A stretch of DNA of 64,000 nt from positions 167,558 to 231,557 of the forward strand of contig JBCDCY010000005.1 in assembly GCA_039180875.1 (NCBI GenBank), written 5' to 3'. The stretch is from JBCDCY01 sp039180875. Its GTDB lineage: Bacteria; Pseudomonadota; Alphaproteobacteria; Rhodobacterales; Rhodobacteraceae. Within the stretch, counting starts at the first letter, position 1. Every line of letters starts with the position of its first letter. The position numbers were made by a program, and so were the translations under genes. Below, in pieces: positions 42,133 to 52,049 of the stretch. The notes beneath the pieces were generated by a model. The model had not been told where the DNA came from. It worked only from the letters and a program-made list of their open reading frames with translations, and ran no database searches.

Positions 42133-43587
42133 ATGCGGCGACGCGCGTTTCTCGGCGGGACGCTGGCCCTCGGCGGCTGCGGGCTGAGCGAGCTCAACCC
42201 CGGGATCGAGGGCATCACCACCCAGACGCTTTATCGCTATTCCGACGATCTCGACCCCGCGCTGCGCCGGCCGATCGTCACCGTGCCGGGCATCCTCGGC
42301 TCACGCCTCCGCGTCGGGCGGGAGGGGGAGTTCCTCTGGGGCGGGCCGCGGCGGCTGTCGCTCAATCCCACGGACACCGACGACGCACGCCAGCTTGCCC
42401 TGCCGATCGGCGATGGCTCCGAGCCGTTGAGGGACCTGCGCGACGGCGTGCGCACCGATGGCGTGCTGCGCCGCGCCAATGCCCGCCTGCTGTTCGGCAC
42501 CGTGGAGGAGGAGGTCTATGACGGCCTCGTCATGGCGCTGAATGCCGGCGGCTATGAGTTCAGCCGGACGGAGGAGGAGGAGCGGGCCCGACGGGGCGAG
42601 AACCCCGGCTCCCTCGAGTTTCCCTACGACTGGCGGCGCGACATCGTCGAGGCGGCGCACGAGCTCGACGACTTCATCGAACGCAAGGCAGAGCAAGTGA
42701 GCCGGGTGCGCACGGCGCGCTACGGCTCGGCCCTGCCGCCCGATCAGATCCGCTTTGACTTCATCGCCCACTCCATGGGCTCCCTCGTGGTGCGCTACTG
42801 GATGATGTACGGCGCCCAGGATCTGCCGGAAGACGGCTCCCTGCCCGAGCTCACCTGGGCCGGGGCCCGCCGGGCGGCCTGCGTGGTCTATGTCGCACCG
42901 CCCAATCTCGGCTCGGTCACGGCGTTTACCAGCATCACCCGCGGGCGCAGCTTCGGGCCGCTGCAGCCGGTCTATCCGCCGGGTCTGATCGGCACCCATG
43001 TCTCGACCTACCAGCTGATGCCGCGAACCCGCCATGGCCGCATCCGGACCGGCGAGGGCGAGGGGCGGTCGATCGGCGACATCTACGACGCCGCCCTGTG
43101 GGACGATCGTGGCTGGGGGCTGCTCGACCCGGCGGAGGATGCGTTCCTGGCCCGCCTGCTGCCCGATGCAGGGACCCGCACCGCCCGCCGGGGCCTGGCC
43201 CGGCGCCATCTGGAGCGGGTGCTGAAGCGGGCGGAGCAGTTTCAGCGGGCGATCGACCGGCCGGGCACGCCGCGGGCGACCGATCTGTTCCTGGTCGTCG
43301 GCACCGGGCGCGATACCCCGGCCGCCGCTGTCCTGCCGAGCGCCCCAGGCGGCGAAGTGACGTTGCTGGAAGAGGAGGGCGACGGCGTCGTGCTGCGCGC
43401 CAGTGCCCTGTCGGAGGACGACCAGGGCGGCCATCGGGCGGACGGACCGCGCCGGCCGATCCGCTACCGCACCGTGTTGCTCCTGCCGGACGACCATGTC
43501 TCGCTTACCCGCAACGTGGTCTTTGCCGACAACCTGCACTACTGGCTGCTCGATGCGCCGCGGCGGCGGGTGCGCGAACCTGCCTGA
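42133..43587 (+). CDS. LCAT-like alpha/beta hydrolase lipoprotein
   Basis: 484 residues. The leader MRRRAFLGGTLALGGC has a lipobox (ALGGC), and the RRR start recalls Tat leaders. The catalytic domain shows PIVTVPGILGSRLRVG with the LCAT-type oxyanion segment, SLEFPYDWRRDIVEAAHELD, and the nucleophile elbow DFIAHSMGSLVVRYW (GxSxG-like AHSMGS). The acid and histidine probably lie in the last 100 residues (DDHVSLTRN). It resembles lecithin:cholesterol acyltransferase-family lipases; the natural substrate is unknown. Confidence 0.8.
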   Translation: MRRRAFLGGTLALGGCGLSELNPGIEGITTQTLYRYSDDLDPALRRPIVTVPGILGSRLRVGREGEFLWGGPRRLSLNPTDTDDARQLALPIGDGSEPLRDLRDGVRTDGVLRRANARLLFGTVEEEVYDGLVMALNAGGYEFSRTEEEERARRGENPGSLEFPYDWRRDIVEAAHELDDFIERKAEQVSRVRTARYGSALPPDQIRFDFIAHSMGSLVVRYWMMYGAQDLPEDGSLPELTWAGARRAACVVYVAPPNLGSVTAFTSITRGRSFGPLQPVYPPGLIGTHVSTYQLMPRTRHGRIRTGEGEGRSIGDIYDAALWDDRGWGLLDPAEDAFLARLLPDAGTRTARRGLARRHLERVLKRAEQFQRAIDRPGTPRATDLFLVVGTGRDTPAAAVLPSAPGGEVTLLEEEGDGVVLRASALSEDDQGGHRADGPRRPIRYRTVLLLPDDHVSLTRNVVFADNLHYWLLDAPRRRVREPA

Positions 43588-43619
43588 CCGGCGGCGGTCG
43601 ATCGGGCGGCAGCGCGGTT

Positions 43620-43645
43620 GGATATTTTTGCCAGCAAGAAAGGCC
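43620..43645 (+). repeat. GGATATTT intergenic motif, copy 3
   Basis: GGATATTT at 43620-43627, TT, then GCCAGCAAGAAAG. The same block occurs on the minus strand at 14767-14740 (GGATATTT, AA, GCCAGCAAGAAAG). It sits in the gap after the LCAT-like gene, between convergent genes. Confidence 0.5.
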
Positions 43646-43683
43646 TGGGTTTGCCTTGAGCCCGGACGGCGTTGCCTGATGGC

Positions 43684-43878
43684 TTAATCGTCTTTGGGTG
43701 GGTCGGGCTCTCGGCGATGGGCAGCGTGGCGCCGGGTGGCTAGGCTTTCCGCCAATTTCGCTTGGCTTCGGGCGTGGCTCGGGGTGCCGTGGATCTGCAC
43801 CGTCGTGTCGGCGACGGCGCGGGCGGCCTGGCGCGCCCGGGCCTTTTTCGCGCGGCGCAAGTTGATCAGCTCACCCAT
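43684..43878 (-). CDS. DUF4169 family small basic protein
   Basis: 64 residues starting MGELINLRRAKKARARQAAR and ending REPDPPKDD, strongly basic and helical. This is the DUF4169 family pattern (N-terminal INLRRxRKxRAR). Function unknown. The ATG lies within the end of the Hint-domain gene (8-bp overlap, ATGGGTGA). Confidence 0.8.
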   Translation of the reverse strand: MGELINLRRAKKARARQAARAVADTTVQIHGTPSHARSQAKLAESLATRRHAAHRREPDPPKDD

Positions 43879-45034
43879 GGGCCGACCTTGCCGCGGCGAC
43901 CGGGCGGCGTCCAGCCCGCCGCGCGCCGGGCGGGGGCGTGAGTGGCCGCCGGGTACCACCGCGCAGGACGGAGCGGGCGAGCATCCGCGCCTCCGCCATC
44001 CGCACCGTCGGCCGGGCGGTCGGCCCGTAGTTTTCCGGGCGCTCGGCCAGGTCGGGAAAGAGGGCAAAGAGCTCGGCCCGGGCCGCGCCCCCGAAGGCAT
44101 CGAGCGCCATGTGGCCCGGGTGCAGGCTCTCGGTCAGCATGGCGTCGGCCCAGAGCACCTCGTGCCGGTCGAAGAGGAAGTGGAGATAGGTGACCTCCCG
44201 CCCGGCCTCGTCCACCCGGACGGTGTCGTCATTCACCAGGGCCTTGGCCGGCACCAGGATCTCGTCCACGCCGAACTGCAGGCGGCAGGCCGCACCCTCG
44301 AGCAACACCCGATGCTGGGGCGAGACCCGGATGTCGCGCTCCGGCACGCCGGGCCCGATCGCATCCTTGCGGATCAGGATCGGCCGCACATGGGGCAGTG
44401 CCTGCAGCCGGGCGCCGGTCATCCGCCGCTCCCCCACCCAGCGGATGGCGCGGAGGCCCCGGTCGCGGGTGATCACCAGATCGCCCACTTCGAGCGTCTC
44501 GACCGCCCGTGCGCCCTGGGGTGTCGCCACCATGCTGCCCGGGGTGAAGCAGGGCACGTCGACGAAATCGGCATAGAGCGCCTCGTTCCCCGGACCGCCG
44601 CCGAAGCCCGACGGAAAGGTGTTCTCGACCACCGCGTCGTAGACCACGCCGGGGACGAGCGGCGCATCGGTGAGAAACCCGACGAAGATGCCCGCGCCGG
44701 CGGTGCTGGAGGGATTGCTGTCGATCTCCACCACCTGCAGCGTGATGACGTCGCCGGTCGCCGGATCGGTCAGCACGATGCGCTCTTCGGAGTAGATGGT
44801 CTGGGGCACCGGCCCGCCGCCGGCGATCAGGTTGCCGTCGAGATCGGTGACGAAGCCGGTCTGGGTCGCGTCGTTGCCGTCTTCGTTGGAGAACAGGTCG
44901 CCCTCGAAGATCTCGTCCTCGTCGTCGATGTTGAAGACGACGCGGTCGGCAGTCGAATCGAAATCGGCGGCGAGCATCGCCGTGCCCCCGCCAAGCGTGA
45001 TCGCACCGGGTCCGTACCCAATGAACGTCAGCAT
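43871..45034 (-). CDS. Hint-domain protein, probably secreted
   Basis: 387 residues. The N-terminal half is Asp/Gly-rich (DFDSTADRVVFNIDDEDEIF, DLDGNLIAGGG). The Hint (Hedgehog/intein) domain starts at CFTPGSMVATPQGARAVETL, with the nucleophilic Cys, then EVGDLVITRDRG, the conserved histidine in RVSPQHRVLLEG, and SLHPGHMALDAF. Rhodobacterales carry many such Hint proteins, thought to self-process extracellular proteins. No C-terminal Asn is evident at a splice junction, so cleavage rather than splicing is likelier. Confidence 0.85.
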   Translation of the reverse strand: MLTFIGYGPGAITLGGGTAMLAADFDSTADRVVFNIDDEDEIFEGDLFSNEDGNDATQTGFVTDLDGNLIAGGGPVPQTIYSEERIVLTDPATGDVITLQVVEIDSNPSSTAGAGIFVGFLTDAPLVPGVVYDAVVENTFPSGFGGGPGNEALYADFVDVPCFTPGSMVATPQGARAVETLEVGDLVITRDRGLRAIRWVGERRMTGARLQALPHVRPILIRKDAIGPGVPERDIRVSPQHRVLLEGAACRLQFGVDEILVPAKALVNDDTVRVDEAGREVTYLHFLFDRHEVLWADAMLTESLHPGHMALDAFGGAARAELFALFPDLAERPENYGPTARPTVRMAEARMLARSVLRGGTRRPLTPPPGARRAGRRPVAAARSAHG

Positions 45035-45215
45035 GCCCGAACTGCCTGCCCAGCACCCCCTACAGGCGCTCTTTCACTCCCATAGCGTGACAGGATCTGG
45101 GCACGGGCAAGGCGAGCGCCCGTTTTTGTTCAACTCACGGGCGCGTTTCTGGGCCTGTGTGTTACTTTTGAGCTAAATTTGCCGGGTCCAAGGCAAAAAA
45201 TGCCCAGATGTTGCC

Positions 45216-46610
45216 TCAATCCCGCGGGCCGATCATCGTCGAGGGCTGCACCACCCGGTCGAAGGTCTCGCCGTCGCAGAGGCCGAGGTTGATCGCCTCT
45301 TCCCGCAGCGTCGTGCGGTTCTTGTGGGCGGTCTTGGCGACGGTGGCGGCGTTGTCATAGCCGATCTCGGGCGCCAGTGCGGTGACGAGCATCAGGCTCT
45401 CCCACATCAGGGTCGAGATCCGATCCTCGTCCGCCTCGATCCCGTCCACGCAATTGTCGACGAAGGCGGAGGCCGCGTCGCCCAAAAGCTGCATGGACTG
45501 CAGGCAGTTGTAGATCATCATGGGCTTGTAGACGTTGAGCTCGAAATGGCCTTGGGAGCCGGCGAAACCCACTGCGGCGTCGTTGCCCATCACATGAGCG
45601 CAGACCTGGGTGAGCGCCTCGCACTGGGTCGGATTGACCTTGCCCGGCATGATGGAGGAGCCGGGCTCGTTCTCCGGCAACATCAACTCGCCGAGGCCGC
45701 AGCGCGGGCCCGAGCCGAGCAGCCGGATGTCGTTGGCGATCTTGAAGAGCGCGGCGGCGGTGGATTTGAGCGCGCCCGAAAGCTGCACGATGGCGTCATG
45801 GGCGGCAAGTGCCTCGAATTTGTTAGGCGCGGTGACGAAGGGCAGGCCGGTGATCTTGGCGATGTTAGCTGCCACCGCCTCGGCAAAGCCTTTGCGGGTG
45901 TTGAGGCCGGTGCCGACCGCGGTGCCCCCCTGGGCCAGGGCGTAGATGTCGGGCAGCGCCGCCCGCACCCGGGCGATCGACTGGCGCACCTGGTGGGCGT
46001 AGCCGCCGAATTCCTGGCCCAACGTCAACGGTGTCGCGTCCTGGGTGTGGGTGCGGCCGATCTTGATGATGTGGGCGAACGCCGCTTCCTTGGCCTCCAG
46101 CGCCGTAGCCAGCTTTTCGAGCCCCGGCAGCAGCACGTCGTGCGCCGTTTGGGCGGCGGCGACATGCATGGCGGTGGGGAAGGTGTCGTTCGAGGATTGG
46201 GAGCGGTTGACGTGATCGTTGGGATGCACGGGGTCCTTCGTGCCCATCGTGCCGCCCAGGATCTCGATCGCGCGGTTGGCGATCACCTCGTTGGCGTTCA
46301 TGTTCGACTGGGTGCCTGAGCCGGTCTGCCAGACGACGAGGGGGAAGTTGTCGTCGAGCTTGCCCTCGATCACCTCGGAGGCGGCGGTCACGATCGCCTC
46401 GCCGATCGTCGCGTCGAGGTCGCCGGCCGCCATGTTCGCCTCCGCCGCGGCGCGCTTGATCACGCCGAGCGCGCGGACCACGGCGATCGGCTGACGCTCC
46501 CACCCGATCGGGAAGTTCTGGATCGAGCGCTGGGTCTGGGCGCCCCAATAGTGGTCCCCGGGCACCTCGATCGGCCCGAAGCTGTCGGTCTCGGTTCGGG
46601 TCGCACTCAT
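45216..46610 (-). CDS. fumC: Class II fumarate hydratase
   Basis: 464 residues; interconverts fumarate and malate in the TCA cycle. Signatures: WGAQTQRSIQNFPIG, QTGSGTQSNMNANEVIANRA, HPNDHVNRSQSSNDTFPTAM, IGRTHTQDATPLTLGQEF, and the catalytic loop GSSIMPGKVNPTQCEAL. The ATG at 46610 has GGAGAG upstream and begins the standard N-terminus; the open frame extends further without conserved content. Confidence 0.97.
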   Translation of the reverse strand: MSATRTETDSFGPIEVPGDHYWGAQTQRSIQNFPIGWERQPIAVVRALGVIKRAAAEANMAAGDLDATIGEAIVTAASEVIEGKLDDNFPLVVWQTGSGTQSNMNANEVIANRAIEILGGTMGTKDPVHPNDHVNRSQSSNDTFPTAMHVAAAQTAHDVLLPGLEKLATALEAKEAAFAHIIKIGRTHTQDATPLTLGQEFGGYAHQVRQSIARVRAALPDIYALAQGGTAVGTGLNTRKGFAEAVAANIAKITGLPFVTAPNKFEALAAHDAIVQLSGALKSTAAALFKIANDIRLLGSGPRCGLGELMLPENEPGSSIMPGKVNPTQCEALTQVCAHVMGNDAAVGFAGSQGHFELNVYKPMMIYNCLQSMQLLGDAASAFVDNCVDGIEADEDRISTLMWESLMLVTALAPEIGYDNAATVAKTAHKNRTTLREEAINLGLCDGETFDRVVQPSTMIGPRD

Positions 46611-46738
46611 GGCCAGCTCTCCTCGGGCGATCTCCGGCCCGGGATAGCGCCCCACGGCGCCCACGTCCATCTGGACCGGAGAGCCATCGCGCATTGAAAC
46701 GGGCTGGGCCGTTCTGACGGTTTGAAGGGCAGCGTCGG

Positions 46739-47377
46739 CTAGATCTCCGAGCGCGCGCCCATCCCGTTGAAGAGCATGTCCATATGCGCCTCGAGGAAGT
46801 CGTCGACGTCCAAGCGGTCGATGTCGCCGAAGATCATGGTGTGGAGCAGGTAGAACACCGCCGGCGCGACGATCATCTGCGGCACGGCGGTTGCCGCCCC
46901 GGCGCGCAGCTCACCCCGGGCGATGCCGCGCTGGACGAGCGCGCCGAGCGCCGCCTCGCCCCGGCGGATGATCAGGGCATGGTAGCGCGCCACCAGATCG
47001 GGATGCGACTTCCCCTCGGCGATCAGGATCCGCATCAGGGCGGAGTTCTTGGTACCCGTGATCATCCCGTAGAAGCGCCGGAGCATGCGTCGCACCAACT
47101 CCTCCGTACTGCCGGACGGCGCGTCGACCGCCTCTGCCATCTCGGCGACCAACGGGCCCATGGCCTCTGCCGCGACCGCCTCGAACAGGGCGTCCTTGCC
47201 GTCGAAGTAAAGATAGAGCGTCGCGCGGGAGACGCCGGCGCGTTGGGCAATGCGCGCCAGGCTGGCCTTAGCGTAGCCTTGGGCGAAAAACTCCTCCAGC
47301 CCGGCCTGCACGATCTCGGCCGGCCGGTCGGCCTTGCGGCGCTGATAGGCGGGACCCTGGCCCGCTTCGGTCTTCAT
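46739..47377 (-). CDS. TetR/AcrR family repressor
   Basis: 212 residues. The N-terminal helix-turn-helix is ARIAQRAGVSRATLYLYFDGKDALFEAV (core GVSRATLYLYF), and the C-terminal ligand domain is typical of AcrR-like regulators. It is divergent from the RND efflux pair starting at 47559 and probably represses it and itself. The ATG at 47377 was chosen; 47404 would add nine residues. The 180-bp gap contains AACGGT direct repeats (near 47472-47487) as possible operator elements. Confidence 0.88.
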   Translation of the reverse strand: MKTEAGQGPAYQRRKADRPAEIVQAGLEEFFAQGYAKASLARIAQRAGVSRATLYLYFDGKDALFEAVAAEAMGPLVAEMAEAVDAPSGSTEELVRRMLRRFYGMITGTKNSALMRILIAEGKSHPDLVARYHALIIRRGEAALGALVQRGIARGELRAGAATAVPQMIVAPAVFYLLHTMIFGDIDRLDVDDFLEAHMDMLFNGMGARSEI

Positions 47378-47558
47378 GGACGATAGCTCGCCGTGGAATT
47401 GCATGTTTTTGCAACGTTCGCCGCGCCTTGGTGCCGCTTTCTGCGCCAACGCGCAACACGGAGCGGCAGAACGGTACACAAAACGGTGCGGTCCTCTTGG
47501 AAAACTGCCGCCGCGCCTTAGTTGATGACGCCGGCGTCAGCAATTTTGGGGCAGGGCC

Positions 47559-48779
47559 GTGAGAAAGATACTCGGGACCGTGGGCAGAGTCCTGCGTGAG
47601 GCGTTCTGGCTGGCTGTCGCCGTGGCCTTGGTCGCGGGCGGCGTGATCGGCTTTCGCTATCTCGGCGAGAACCGCGAGGTCGTCGAGGCCACGCCGACGC
47701 CACGACCGGTGGCGCTGGTCGAAACGATCGAGTTGGAGCCGCTCAACGGCGCCCTGCCGATAAGGGGAGAGGGCTTCGTCCGCCCGCTCCGCCAGGTCTC
47801 GCTCTCCTCGCAAGTGTCAGGCCGTGTCACCTACGTCCATCCGGCGATCCATGAGCGCGGGCGCTTCCAAGCGGGCGAGGTGCTGGTCCGCCTCGATGAC
47901 CGGGCGGCCGCGGCGGCATTGGAGCAGGCCGACGCCAACATCGCCGCGACCGAGGCCCGCATCGCTAAGAACAATCAAGACTTGGAGCGTGTCCGCCGCC
48001 TGGTCGAACGCGGTGCCTCGACCCGCACCCAGCTTGACGATCTGGTGAGCGACGGTGACGAGTTGGCCGCCAACCTCAGCGGCTTCCTGGCCGCCCGCCT
48101 GTCGGCAGAGATCGCCCAGCAGGACCGGATGATCATGGCGCCCTTCGACGGCGCCGTGCTGTCGGAGGATGTGGAGGTCGGCGACGTCGTCAATATGGGC
48201 CAGGCCCTGGCGGAGGTCTTCACCGAGGGCGATCTGGAGATCGACGTGCCCGTGCGCCAGGCCGATGCGGCGCTGATCCCGGGCTTGTTCGAGGGGGCGG
48301 CCGCCACCGCCACCGTCGATGTGCCCTTCGCCGGCTACACCTTCCGCTGGAACGGCTCGGTGAGCCGGGTGCAGCCCCAGGTCGACCCGATGACCCGCAC
48401 CCTCTCGGTGACCGTGCGGCTCGATGCGCTCGACGATGTGGAGGGGCGCACCGTCTCCGGCCAGCGCATCGCCTCCGGCGCGCCGCCCGCTTTGGTCAAC
48501 GCCTACGCCACCGTGGTGATCGACGGCGCCGATGCCGCCGACGCCTACCGCATCCCCTCCACCGCGCTTCGCGGAGGCGACAAGGTCTGGCTCTACGACG
48601 ACGGCACGCTCAGCATCGCCAAGGCCGATGCAATCCATGTGGACGGCGAGGACACCTATATCGACGTGAACGGCTTTCCCGCGGGCAGCCGCATCATCAC
48701 CTCCGCCCTCTCCGCGGCGATCGACGGGATGCCCGTGCGCGACGCAAGCGACCGGCGCCAAGCCGCCCTTGCGGAGTGA
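47559..48779 (+). CDS. RND efflux periplasmic adaptor (membrane fusion protein)
   Basis: 406 residues. An N-terminal transmembrane anchor (about 14-34) is followed by the lipoyl-like halves (GFVRPLRQVSLSSQVSGRV and MAPFDGAVLSEDVEVGDVV) around an alpha-helical hairpin (DANIAATEARIAKNNQDLER), then beta-barrel and membrane-proximal domains. The start is GTG at 47559 behind GGGGCAGGG. It links the RND pump at 48786 to an outer-membrane channel that is not encoded here. Confidence 0.93.
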   Translation: MRKILGTVGRVLREAFWLAVAVALVAGGVIGFRYLGENREVVEATPTPRPVALVETIELEPLNGALPIRGEGFVRPLRQVSLSSQVSGRVTYVHPAIHERGRFQAGEVLVRLDDRAAAAALEQADANIAATEARIAKNNQDLERVRRLVERGASTRTQLDDLVSDGDELAANLSGFLAARLSAEIAQQDRMIMAPFDGAVLSEDVEVGDVVNMGQALAEVFTEGDLEIDVPVRQADAALIPGLFEGAAATATVDVPFAGYTFRWNGSVSRVQPQVDPMTRTLSVTVRLDALDDVEGRTVSGQRIASGAPPALVNAYATVVIDGADAADAYRIPSTALRGGDKVWLYDDGTLSIAKADAIHVDGEDTYIDVNGFPAGSRIITSALSAAIDGMPVRDASDRRQAALAE

Positions 48780-48785
48780 TCTGAC

Positions 48786-51700
48786 ATGAACGGCGCGATC
48801 AAATGGATGGCCGAGCACGCGGTCGCTGCGATGCTGACGATGATCCTGGTGGTCGTACTCGGCACGATCACGGTCCTCACCATCCCGCAGAAGACCTTTC
48901 CGGAGTTCTCGCTCGACGCCGTCTCCATCTCCGTGCGCTTCGACGGCGCCTCACCGGGAGAGATCGAGGACAGCATCGTGCGCCCGATCGAGGATGCGCT
49001 GTCGGGCATCGAGGGGATCGACGAACTCACTGCCTCGATCTCGGAAGGGCGGGGCGGCGTCTCCGTCACGTTCCTCCGCGGCGAGGACGTGCAGGTGAAG
49101 CTCGGCGAGATCCAGACCGAGATCGACAGCATCGACATCTTCCCCGAGGACGCGGAGGAGCCGATCGTCGTCGAGGCCTCCAACAGCTCCCGCGTGCTGG
49201 AGATCGCCATCCACGGCCAGGCGAGCGAACGCGTTCTGACGGAGGAGGCCGAGCGCCTGCGTGAGGAGCTGACGCTGCTCGACGCCATCTCCTTCGTCGA
49301 GGTCGGCAATCGGCGCGACTACGAGGTGACGGTGGAGGTCGATCGCGACACGCTCCGCGCCTACGACATGACGATTGCCGAGATCGGCACGGCGATCCGC
49401 CAGAACTCCCTGGAACTGCCCGGCGGCTCCATCGACACCGATACGGTGACGATCCCGATCCGCACCATGGGGCGGAACTTCAACCAGGCCGATTTCGAGA
49501 ACATCATCGTGCGCAGCAGTGCCGAAGGCGGCCGGGTCTATCTGCGCGATGTGGCCACCGTCATCGACGGCTTCGACGACACCGATCTCGCGGCCTCCTT
49601 CAACGGTGACCGCGCCGTCTCCGTCAACGTCTTCCGCGTCGGTGAGGAGCAGGTGCTCGACATCGTCGAGCAGGCCCAGGCCTATCTGCGCGACGAGTTC
49701 GAGCCGAGCCTGCAGGAGGGGATCTCCGCCACCGTCTGGCAGAACGACGCCCGCGAATTGCAGAGCCGGGTGGACCTTCTGGTCTCCAACGGCATCGTCG
49801 GCCTGGCGCTGGTGGTGCTGTGCCTTGCGCTGTTCCTGGATTTCCGCCTCGCCGCCTGGTCGGCCGCGGGGATCGGCGTGTCCTTCGCCGCGGCGCTCGC
49901 GGTGATGGGCGCGGCCGGCATGTCGATCAACATGATCTCGCTCTTCGGCTTTATCCTGGCCATCGGCATCATCGTCGACAACGCCATCGTCGTCTCAGAG
50001 AACATCTACAGCAACGGCGAGAAGGGGCTGTCGCCGCGGGAGGCTGCGGTGAAGGGCAGCCAGCGGATCGCGATCCCGGTGGTGTTCTCCACGGCGACGA
50101 CACTGGTGGCGTTCTGGCCGCTGCTGCAGTTGCCCGGCACCTTGGGCAAGTTCCTGTCCGACATCCCGCTCGTGGTGATGATCGTGCTGTCGCTCTCGCT
50201 CCTGCAGGCGCTCTTCATCTTGCCGCGCAATCTCTCAAAGCTCGATGTCTCGGAGAATTACCGCCCCAATATCGTGCTGCGCGTGATCCGGGCGATCCGC
50301 GGGGTAATCAACGCCGGCCTGCAATGGGTGATCGCCAAGCCGCTCGATGCCATCCTGCGCTTCACCACCCGGCGGGTCTTGGTGCCCATCGGCGCGATAA
50401 TCGGTGTGATGATCCTGACCGTCGGCCTGCTCGCCCATGGCTACGTGAAGTTCAACTTCTTCCCCTCGATCGACGGCAACTTCGTCACCGCCAGCATCGA
50501 GATGAGCGACGGCACCACCTTCAGCATGACCGAGCAGGTGGCCGAGGATGTCCGCGTCGCGGCGGAGACGGCGGCCGCGCGGATCCAGTCGACCCTGCCC
50601 AACGCGGCCGAGCCGGTGTTGCGCGGCGCCAACGTCGTGGTCGGCCAGGGCGTCGCCGACGGCGGCCCAGGCGGCAGCTCGGTCGCGTCGGGCGCCAACA
50701 TCGCCAACGTCGTGGTCGAGGTCACCGATGCCGAGCTGCGCGACTGGCCGACCAGCGATTTCGAGGCGGCCTGGCTCGAGGCCATCGGCGACATTCCGGG
50801 GATCAAGAGCCTGACCGTTTCGGCCCAGCTGGTGGGCGCCGGCGATCCGATCGCCGTCGAGCTGTCGCTGCCCGATGGCGAGGATATCACCCCTGTCGTC
50901 GACGAGCTGCGCGCCGGGCTGCGCGGCATCCCCGGCGTCTTCTCGATCCGCGACGACAACTCGGCCGGGCGCACGGAATATCGCCTGGCGCTTCGCGACG
51001 AGGCCCGCATCTACGGCGTGACCCTCGACGATCTGGCCACCCAGACCCGTTCCGCCTTCTTCGGGATGGAGGCGACGACCTTTCAGCGCGGGGCCGACAA
51101 CATCGACGTGATGGTCCGCTTCCCGCCGGACCAGCGCAACAGCCTCTGGGATCTGCTGGACACGGTGATCGTGACCCCGGCGGGCGAGACCATACCACTT
51201 TCCAGCGTGGCACGGATCGAGGAGGGTTTGGCCCCCACCACCATCGAGCGCCGCGACGGCCGCAAGATCACCACGGTGACGGCGGATGTGGACAACGCCG
51301 TCCTCACCTCTCAAGAGGCCAACACCATCATCGCCGAAGAGCTGCTGCCGCCGCTTCGGGAGCGCTACGACGGTCTGCTCGTCGATTTCGGCGGAGAGCA
51401 GCGCACCCAAGGCGACGCCTCCGCGGCCTTGAGCCAGGCGGTGGGCATCGCATTGTTTGCGATCTTCGCGCTCTTGGCGCTGATCTTCCGGTCCTATGTG
51501 CAGCCCCTGGTGGTGATGCTCGCCATCCCGCTCGGCATGGTCGGTGCGGTGGTGGGGCACCTGATCATGGGCCTGCCGCTGACGCTGTTGTCGATCTTCG
51601 GGATCATCGGGCTCGCCGGGGTGATCATCAACAACTCCCTGGTGATGGTCGATCTGTTCAACGAGCATCTCGGCAACGGTATGGAGCTGCGCGAGGCGGT

Positions 51701-52031
51701 GATCCGCGGCACCAAGGAGCGGTTCCGGCCGATCCTGCTGACCGCCGTCACCACGTTCCTGGGCGTCTTCCCATTGATCATGGAGACCTCGCTGCAGGCT
51801 CAGTTCCTGATCCCCCTCGCCGTCTCCATCGGCTTCGGCGTGCTGTTCGGGACCTTCATCGTGGTGCTGTGCGTGCCCGCGATCTTCATCCTGCAGGCGC
51901 GGATCGCGATGGTCTGCGGGCGGATCCTCGCCGTTCTTTCCGGCAACGCCGATGCGGGTGACGAGGACAAGCCGAAGCTGGCCGCCGCGCCGGCTGGGCC
52001 GCGGGAGCTGGACAAGATCGCAGCGGAGTAG
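48786..52031 (+). CDS. RND multidrug efflux permease (AcrB/HAE1 type)
   Basis: 1081 residues with the usual 12 helices and two large periplasmic loops. Landmarks: MAEHAVAAMLTMILVVVLGT (helix 1), FPEFSLDAVSISVRFDGASP, and the helix 4 region AIGIIVDNAIVVSENIYSNG with the proton-relay aspartate. The second half has IGLAGVIINNSLVMVDLFNE and TKERFRPILLTAVTTFLGVF. It follows the adaptor gene by 6 bp. The substrate is not predictable; many marine homologs transport hydrophobic compounds. Confidence 0.95.
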   Translation: MNGAIKWMAEHAVAAMLTMILVVVLGTITVLTIPQKTFPEFSLDAVSISVRFDGASPGEIEDSIVRPIEDALSGIEGIDELTASISEGRGGVSVTFLRGEDVQVKLGEIQTEIDSIDIFPEDAEEPIVVEASNSSRVLEIAIHGQASERVLTEEAERLREELTLLDAISFVEVGNRRDYEVTVEVDRDTLRAYDMTIAEIGTAIRQNSLELPGGSIDTDTVTIPIRTMGRNFNQADFENIIVRSSAEGGRVYLRDVATVIDGFDDTDLAASFNGDRAVSVNVFRVGEEQVLDIVEQAQAYLRDEFEPSLQEGISATVWQNDARELQSRVDLLVSNGIVGLALVVLCLALFLDFRLAAWSAAGIGVSFAAALAVMGAAGMSINMISLFGFILAIGIIVDNAIVVSENIYSNGEKGLSPREAAVKGSQRIAIPVVFSTATTLVAFWPLLQLPGTLGKFLSDIPLVVMIVLSLSLLQALFILPRNLSKLDVSENYRPNIVLRVIRAIRGVINAGLQWVIAKPLDAILRFTTRRVLVPIGAIIGVMILTVGLLAHGYVKFNFFPSIDGNFVTASIEMSDGTTFSMTEQVAEDVRVAAETAAARIQSTLPNAAEPVLRGANVVVGQGVADGGPGGSSVASGANIANVVVEVTDAELRDWPTSDFEAAWLEAIGDIPGIKSLTVSAQLVGAGDPIAVELSLPDGEDITPVVDELRAGLRGIPGVFSIRDDNSAGRTEYRLALRDEARIYGVTLDDLATQTRSAFFGMEATTFQRGADNIDVMVRFPPDQRNSLWDLLDTVIVTPAGETIPLSSVARIEEGLAPTTIERRDGRKITTVTADVDNAVLTSQEANTIIAEELLPPLRERYDGLLVDFGGEQRTQGDASAALSQAVGIALFAIFALLALIFRSYVQPLVVMLAIPLGMVGAVVGHLIMGLPLTLLSIFGIIGLAGVIINNSLVMVDLFNEHLGNGMELREAVIRGTKERFRPILLTAVTTFLGVFPLIMETSLQAQFLIPLAVSIGFGVLFGTFIVVLCVPAIFILQARIAMVCGRILAVLSGNADAGDEDKPKLAAAPAGPRELDKIAAE

Positions 52032-52049
52032 ATCGCCCGCCTGTCGCCC

